A stretch of DNA of 10,462 bases from positions 1 to 10,462 of the forward strand of contig CAZCSK010000058.1 in the NCBI GenBank assembly GCA_964501265.1. The letters run 5' to 3'. Position 1 is the stretch's first letter. Every line of letters starts with the position of its first letter. The notes under the pieces are model-generated. The model was not told the DNA's origin and ran no database searches. It worked only from the letters and a program-made list of their open reading frames with translations. Both the position numbers and the translations under genes were made by a program. This document shows positions 6,621 to 10,462 of this stretch, one piece after another. The DNA comes from CAZCSK01 sp964501265. Lineage in GTDB: Bacteria; Actinomycetota; CADDZG01; JAHWKV01.

Positions 6621-8156
6621 TCACGGCCGCTTGGGTGGGTCACCGTCAAACACGATCGCTCCGTCCGTCAGAACGACGACTCGGTCTATGAAATCCATCG
6701 ACTCGATATCGTGCGTGGCCACCAGGTCAACAAAACAGCCGTAATCGAGCTTGTAGACGTCATAACGGATCCCAGGCTGATCGTGGGTCGATATTGCCCG
6801 CTTCAGTATGTGCAAGACACGCGCGTCATATAGAGCATTGATTAGTTCATCTCTCAGGTCGCTGCGCAACAGAAAGGCGCGCGCCCTACGCTCTCCGATT
6901 ACTTCATCAATCACCCAGTGGAGGAGTTGGTGCGCGCGTTCGTTCGCACTCGCCGCCTTTTCCTTGTCGCGCTGATACCAGTTACGAGCCGCTACGCGCA
7001 CATGTTGAACGGAAATTGGCTCAAGAGAAGCCCTCTGAGCAGCAAGGGAAAGAATGTTGATCGCGTCCGAGGCACGCCCTCACACGCTCGTACGAACTCC
7101 TCGGCCGCGCGCTTTTCAGTGAAAATCCTACTCATCACTTCGTCGTCAGATTTATCGGCTAGTTCGTCCGACCCGGACTCCCGAAGGATTGACTTGATGT
7201 GTCGAGAGATAAGCTTTTGATAGAAGTCTTTGGCCTTTCCGGATCGTTGTCAAAGACCATGAAATCATCGAGGTTAACGTCGGCCGACGCATCTGCGCCC
7301 AATTCGACGCCTATGTACTCCCCCGAGCTTGTCCCTGGCGCCCGTAACGACGTCCGTTGTTCGATCGCACCGATTTTGACGGTGGCATTTGGCACCGGTA
7401 ATAGAGACCTTCGGATTAGGTCAGCCAAATAGGGCTGCAATTGAAGAGGGACGCTGCTCCACTCATCTAGCAGTACCCATAGCCGTTGGCCCTTTAGTAA
7501 CCCCGTAAGACCTCGGAAGGCCTTTCCGGTCGTTCCGAAATTCAAGTAAAGCTTTTCTTCGCCTGCGTGCCGTTCGACCTTTGATGAGGACTCCCGCTGG
7601 GAGTCCTCAACCCCAGCTCCAATCTTCCCCGAAATGCCAGACTCTCCAACCCCAAGAGTGACGGTTGATGATCCCCTCTTCTCGGTTTCGGTCTCACTGC
7701 GAGCCTCTTTCTCGGTGTGACCTACAACCTTAACTTGGGTGATTGACTCGGCCGTGCGTCGAGAGCGGGGCCTGTTGTTGAGAGATTCAACCTCTCTGCA
7801 CGCTTGACAAAGAACTCGAAGAGTGCGTCGTGAATTACGCTCAGAGTATCCACGAGTAGGCGAGTCGCCCTTTCCGAGAGCGGGACGGTCTCGTCGGCGT
7901 ACATGCCCCCGCTCGAGCCAACATTGCGTAAGTCGATCATTGCGACGACGTCGCCAATGGACTCTCGCCTATCGGCCAAATAACTGAGAGCATGAGTCTT
8001 ACCAGTTCCTCGGCGGCCGAATAGCACTTGGTGATCGAAGCTGCTCAGGAACGCAAAAAGAGGTCCGATGTCGACAAAGGTTTGAATGAGTGTGTCACGG
8101 TCGCTGGATTCGGCTCGTTTCGGCAACTTCAGTGCGGCTTCACTGAGTGATGTCAT
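6621..8156 (-). pseudogene. P-loop ATPase (AAA/ORC-like) gene interrupted by three one-base frameshifts
   Basis: Three collinear open pieces restore a 512-residue protein if one base is added near 7753, 7234 and 7067. Reading moves frame the same way each time and returns to the first frame at the end. In the restored protein: Walker A GRRGTGKT (47-54), a LRNVGSSGGMYAD block, a Gly/Ser-rich insert (about 150-205), Walker B LWVLLDEW (Asp231-Glu232), then an alpha-helical and winged-helix-like C-terminus with YKLDYGCFVDL. This resembles large stand-alone AAA/ORC-CDC6-like ATPases of unknown role in bacteria. As written, translation from ATG 8156 gives 144 residues, cut before Walker B. A loose AGGAG lies 13 bases upstream. 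Its stop at 6621 is followed by the triple repeat. Either decay or sequence error explains the breaks; no nuclease or other effector domain is seen. Confidence 0.8.
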
Positions 8157-8453
8157 TTTGTCAGGCTAACTCCTAGGCGGCCTGGCGTCGGACGCCTCGT
8201 TGAGGAATCGACGTGCCGGATCACCAACGGCTTCCCGCGACTCATCGCGGCCCTCCCGCGCGCTATGCGGACCTCGGGGCGGGATGGAGCGGCACCCCCG
8301 CCCGGGCACGGCGAGCGGATACGCACGGGTTGTTTCCATAGCCACTAGCGTAGTCTCCGGGGACGACATTTCTTGAACTGCCAGATTCTTCCACTCGGTG
8401 AAGTGCGGCTCCGAAGAAAAGGCGGTTCATTCGATTCTACGCACGTGAGAACC
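8157..8453. other. Gene-poor GC-rich region upstream of the ATPase gene
   Basis: No recognisable gene. A 67-codon minus frame (8369-8166) and a shorter one whose TGA overlaps the ATPase ATG are open, but neither has a ribosome site or a family pattern. A small hairpin CCGCG/CGCGG lies near 8235-8250. The promoter of the ATPase gene should be here; none is clear. Confidence 0.4.
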
Positions 8454-8513
8454 GACAAGGACCCCCTGGACAAGGACCCCCTGGACAAGGACCCCCCGGA
8501 CAAGGACCCCCCA
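8454..8513 (+). repeat. Four tandem 15-bp repeats (GACAAGGACCCCCTG)
   Basis: Units at 8454-8468 and 8469-8483 are identical; the third (8484-8498) and fourth (8499-8513) carry C in place of T, and the fourth ends in A. Because the unit is a multiple of three, frames through it stay open on both strands and give five-residue repeats: DKDPL on plus; GSLSR or VLVQG on minus. No spacer structure, so not a CRISPR array. Confidence 0.9.
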
Positions 8514-8694
8514 ACCTCGCGGAACTTTTCGGCAACCTCGCGCAGAAATTTGTCCAAAACGGACTATTTCACTTTTAGAAAACTTGGTCAAAAGGTGACA
8601 CGTGCCGTCATCACGCAAAGTAGTTTTTTCGAAAAGTTTCCCAAAACATGGAATCAAAACGGCACTTTTCAGTCCTTGTATATGTGGAGGCTTT

Positions 8695-8747
8695 GCACGG
8701 TCCGCATTTCGGAAGATGGATACATCGCTCTCGAGATCGGACCGTGC
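8695..8747. repeat. Perfect 10-bp inverted repeat with 33-base loop
   Basis: GCACGGTCCG (8695-8704) is matched exactly by CGGACCGTGC (8738-8747). The loop contains no long internal stem. No T run follows on either strand, so it is not a classic terminator. Could be part of a structured RNA or a protein-binding site. Confidence 0.7.
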
Positions 8748-8840
8748 AGGTCCCCAAGGCCAAAGGCCGTAGATGAGCTAAGGCAACACGACTTCACCAA
8801 GAGTCACGTCGCTGGCCCCGCTGCGATTGGCAAGGCTTTA

Positions 8841-8865
8841 CAGGACCGAGGATTTGCTTGTCCTG
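8841..8865. repeat. 6-bp stem hairpin CAGGAC/GTCCTG
   Basis: CAGGAC (8841-8846) pairs with GTCCTG (8860-8865), with a 13-base loop. It sits 2 bases before the stronger hairpin at 8868-8889. Confidence 0.4.
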
Positions 8866-8867
8866 CC

Positions 8868-8889
8868 GGGACTGCCCTGGGGCAGTCCC
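8868..8889. repeat. Near-perfect GC-rich hairpin
   Basis: GGGACTGCC (8868-8876) pairs exactly with GGCAGTCCC (8881-8889) over a four-base CTGG loop. A very stable stem, but with no T tract on either side. It could be a U-less terminator for minus-strand transcription coming from the 38-residue gene, which ends 127 bases away, or part of a larger folded element with the two hairpins before it. Confidence 0.6.
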
Positions 8890-9015
8890 ATGCCCGTGAG
8901 ATGGGGTCTTGAAGGTAGGCAGTCATTTGCGATTTAGGCGAGGAGACGTTGTCGCTTGGCTCGAGACGAGAAGGCTCCAGGCCGTTCCCGAGGTTCTGCC
9001 TGTTCGGTGGCCAAC

Positions 9016-9132
9016 TCACCATAGGCCTCCGGCAACCAACGTCTTGAGCGCATTTATCATCAGAAAGCCTCCATAAGAAAGCAAGAAGCCCATAACGAGT
9101 GTAATTATCGCCTTGCTACTGGTTCGAGTCAT
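9016..9132 (-). CDS. 38-residue single-span membrane miniprotein
   Basis: ATG 9132 is preceded by GGAAGGGAGA (core 9139-9148), a strong Shine-Dalgarno at good spacing. The peptide MTRTSSKAIITLVMGFLL continues SYGGFLMINALKTLVAGGLW and ends at TGA (9016-9018). Residues 8-29 form one hydrophobic span flanked by Arg3/Lys7 before it and Lys30 after it, with small residues (GG at 21-22, GG at 35-36) that would suit helix packing. No known family. It stands alone: the response regulator ends 370 bases upstream and no gene follows closely. Small membrane peptides of this build act as toxins, enzyme modulators or subunits; nothing here decides which. The strong ribosome site and clean membrane pattern are the main support. 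Confidence 0.6.
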   Translation of the reverse strand: MTRTSSKAIITLVMGFLLSYGGFLMINALKTLVAGGLW

Positions 9133-9138
9133 TTCTCT

Positions 9139-9148
9139 TCTCCCTTCC
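9139..9148 (-). promoter_or_regulatory. Shine-Dalgarno of the 38-residue membrane miniprotein
   Basis: GGAAGGGAGA on the minus strand, ending 6 bases before ATG 9132. It decides the start of an ORF too short to be called on length. Confidence 0.65.
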
Positions 9149-9195
9149 AAAATAGATATCGGAGGGGACCCCCATCCACGACAGAGCCATAAGCT

Positions 9196-9210
9196 CCAAT
9201 CCTGGATTGG
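9196..9210. repeat. Small hairpin CCAATC/GATTGG
   Basis: A 6-bp perfect stem with a 3-base loop, in the 5' region of the membrane miniprotein gene, about 65 bases before its start. Could be in its leader or an operator half-site pair. Confidence 0.4.
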
Positions 9211-9247
9211 TGCGAATGAACTAGAGCCGATCTTTGATGACCATCTC

Positions 9248-9300
9248 TCTGAACCGGCCCGGGAATCCTGGAGTCTCTATGAAACCCGGGCCGGTTCAGA
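9248..9300. terminator. Perfect 16-bp inverted repeat; possible U-less terminator
   Basis: TCTGAACCGGCCCGGG (9248-9263) is matched exactly by its complement at 9285-9300, with a 21-base spacer. The stem is very stable. It lies about 200 bases downstream of the response-regulator stop and 115 bases before the miniprotein start, where a terminator between two minus-strand units would be useful. No T run follows on either strand, so a recombination site or a binding site for a dimeric protein is a real alternative. Nothing else was seen in 9211-9502. Confidence 0.45.
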
Positions 9301-9502
9301 TCGCCTACTAAAGGCATCGTGGAAAATCCCTGATTTCGCGACTTCGGGATCCCCCCAAGCATGGAGGCAAACATGCCTGAGATGAGTCTCGTCGAGAAGG
9401 TTCTCTCCCGAAGCGCCCTTTGGCATTGGTTCTTGTGATCCGACGAGTTGGGGGATCTAGGACTTAGCCTCCAGGCCGTCGCCGGAAGACGTCCGGACTA
9501 CT

Positions 9503-10165
9503 TCAACTGTCCTGACCCGGCAAGCGCAGCAGGCCGGACCGCGCAGCGATCGCTACAGCCTCCAACTTGGAATGGGCACCCAGCTTCTCAAGGATCCTCT
9601 GGACGTGGTTTCTGACAGTGTTGGGGCTCAACACCAGCGCTTCGGCTATCGATTGATTCGATCGCCCCTCGGAAAGCAGCCGTAGCACTTCCATCTCCCG
9701 CCGGCTTACCTTTAAGCCCGGCCCAGCCCTTCCAGAGGAGTGAATCTTGGGGAGAATTCGGGCAAGCATCGATGGAGAAATGACGGCCTCCCCCGCGTAC
9801 GCCGTTCGCACCGCATCGAAGACCTCCTCGAGGTTTGCATTCTTGAGCAGGTATCCCGAGCAGCCCGCCTCGATAGCTTCCAGCACGATCGAGTCGTGGA
9901 CCTCGGCGGTGAGCATCACGACCTTCGTCTCTGGACAGTCGGCTCTGATCTTCGCCGCGGCCTTGGTCCCCTCTCCGTCCGGGAGGCGAAAGTCCATAAG
10001 AACCACATCCGGGCAGCGGTTCCGAGATTCCTCTAGTGCCGCGGCTACCGTCCCCACGGTCCGGACCTCCCACGATCCCCGATCCCGAAGGGCGACAGCA
10101 AGGGCATCAGCGAACACCACATGGTCGTCCACGATGAGGACCGCGATCTCAGGTTCTCCTGTCAT
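9503..10165 (-). CDS. NarL/FixJ-family response regulator (REC + LuxR-type HTH)
   Basis: A 220-residue cytoplasmic transcription factor. The receiver domain (about 7-122) has the acidic pair Asp13-Asp14, the phosphoacceptor Asp58 in VVLMDFRLPDG, the switch Thr86 (VVMLTAE) and Lys108 (GYLLKNA): all residues needed for phosphorylation are present. The LuxR-type HTH spans about 150-215 (SRREMEVLRLLSEGRSNQSIAEALVLSPNTVRNHVQRILEKLG region, with the usual Glu, Gly and Val positions). Length is normal. Start is ATG 10165; the ribosome site is weak. No histidine kinase is in view, so the partner is either an orphan elsewhere or outside the window. CAGGCTC occurs twice 11 bases apart at 10194-10211, just upstream, a possible regulator site. 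Targets unknown. Confidence 0.95.
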   Translation of the reverse strand: MTGEPEIAVLIVDDHVVFADALAVALRDRGSWEVRTVGTVAAALEESRNRCPDVVLMDFRLPDGEGTKAAAKIRADCPETKVVMLTAEVHDSIVLEAIEAGCSGYLLKNANLEEVFDAVRTAYAGEAVISPSMLARILPKIHSSGRAGPGLKVSRREMEVLRLLSEGRSNQSIAEALVLSPNTVRNHVQRILEKLGAHSKLEAVAIAARSGLLRLPGQDS

Positions 10166-10409
10166 GCGCCTGACATTACACCCGGCAGAGGTCCCCAGGC
10201 TCGGATCAGGCTCCCCAGCCCGTTGGCCGCAGGACTTCGGTCTCGGAGCTTAGTGCAAACGAACCAACCGATCTTTGGAGTGGATACGTCTGGTGGGAGC
10301 CATTCTCGTCGCCGATAGCTTAAGAGCAAGTAGGGAGTCCCCGAAAGCGCCTCGCGATCCGGATCAAGAGGCACCAAGTCATGCAACAAGATAAAGAAAG
10401 GCACTTGAA
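10166..10409. promoter_or_regulatory. Divergent intergenic region between response regulator and secreted-protein gene
   Basis: 244 bases that must hold promoters for both genes. A 7-base direct repeat CAGGCTC at 10194-10200 and 10205-10211 lies about 30-45 bases before the response-regulator start. I could not fix -35/-10 elements with confidence on either strand. Confidence 0.35.
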
Positions 10410-10462
10410 ATGCGCAAGATATATGCACTACTTCTGGCCGTCGGCGTTCTAGCGGCGGCTCC
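10410..10462 (+). CDS. N-terminus of a secreted or membrane protein, 3' part outside window
   Basis: 17 codons before the right edge: MRKIYALLLAVGVLAAA. Positive residues at 2-3 followed by a 14-residue hydrophobic core rich in Leu, Val and Ala is the start of a Sec signal peptide or membrane anchor. AGAAAGG (10396-10402) lies 7 bases before ATG 10410, a good ribosome site. It is divergent from the response regulator, with 244 bases between the starts. The cleavage site and the mature protein are not in the window, so no function can be given. Confidence 0.65.
   Translation, partial: MRKIYALLLAVGVLAAA

Larger units (their letters stand above)
8514..9015. other. A/T-richer, hairpin-bearing region without a convincing gene
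   Basis: Between 8540 and 8690 the sequence is clearly richer in A/T than its surroundings and carries many runs of T and A. From 8690 to 8890 there are three good hairpins, listed separately. From 8891 to 9015 I see nothing definite. A long plus frame (8373-8912) spans most of this stretch but has no supporting motif. Confidence 0.5.

Noticed and set aside
8166..8369. 67-codon minus-strand frame ending 9 bases before the ATPase start
   Set aside because: Spacing suggests an upstream operon gene, but the composition is Pro/Arg-rich as expected for chance frames in GC-rich DNA and there is no ribosome site.
8454..8513. CRISPR-like array
   Set aside because: Units are 15 bp and directly adjacent, with no spacers and no cas gene.
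8373..8912. 179-codon plus-strand open frame with DKDPL repeats
   Set aside because: Starts with TTG without a ribosome site, crosses the tandem repeat and all three hairpins, and changes character along its length. The repeat unit being a multiple of three helps keep it open. No family pattern.
9129..9374. 81-codon minus-strand frame over the 16-bp inverted repeat
   Set aside because: Overlaps the well-supported miniprotein start in another frame, reads through the inverted repeat, and has no family pattern or ribosome site.
10162..10428. 88-codon minus-strand frame whose TGA overlaps the response-regulator ATG
   Set aside because: The ATGA overlap looks like an operon, but the frame covers the whole divergent promoter region and the start of the plus-strand signal-peptide gene, has no clear ribosome site and no kinase or other motif.

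Overview
The window looks like a bacterial chromosome segment of moderately high GC. It holds an HD-GYP phosphodiesterase, a NarL-type response regulator, GTG starts and an apparently leaderless promoter. Together these fit an actinobacterium-like host, but that assignment is inference, not proof. Almost everything is on the minus strand. I see no tRNA, rRNA, CRISPR array or intact insertion sequence.

Layout. At 1-518 is the N-terminal part of an HD-GYP protein, cut by the left edge. It is preceded by a 33-codon ORF with a strong Shine-Dalgarno and a run of nine G. From 642 to 1024 there is no convincing gene. From 5781 down to 1025 runs a three-gene minus-strand operon: an AbiEi-like antitoxin/regulator, an AbiEii-like nucleotidyltransferase overlapping it by 4 bases (ATGA), and, 57 bases on, a 940-residue protein fusing an archaeo-eukaryotic primase (AEP) domain to a superfamily 2 helicase. 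From 5817 to 6620 the sequence is mostly gene-poor, with one small Cys4 zinc-ribbon ORF on the plus strand and a triple 11-bp repeat. From 8156 down to 6621 is a P-loop ATPase gene broken by three single-base frameshifts. From 8157 to 9015 is a gene-poor region with a 4 x 15-bp tandem repeat and several hairpins. At 9132-9016 is a 38-residue membrane miniprotein. A perfect 16-bp inverted repeat lies at 9248-9300, a NarL/FixJ response regulator at 10165-9503, and the start of a divergent secreted protein at 10410 on the plus strand, cut by the right edge.

The centre (1025-8540) reads as an accessory, defence-like island between ordinary signalling genes. The main candidate system is the operon combining a type IV toxin-antitoxin-like pair with an AEP-helicase of the kind Pfam labels the TOTE conflict system. 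The inferred logic is that the helicase-primase engages or processes foreign nucleic acid, the nucleotidyltransferase is the effector, and the AbiEi-like protein holds it in check and represses the promoter. The frameshifted ATPase beside it may be a second, decaying cassette.
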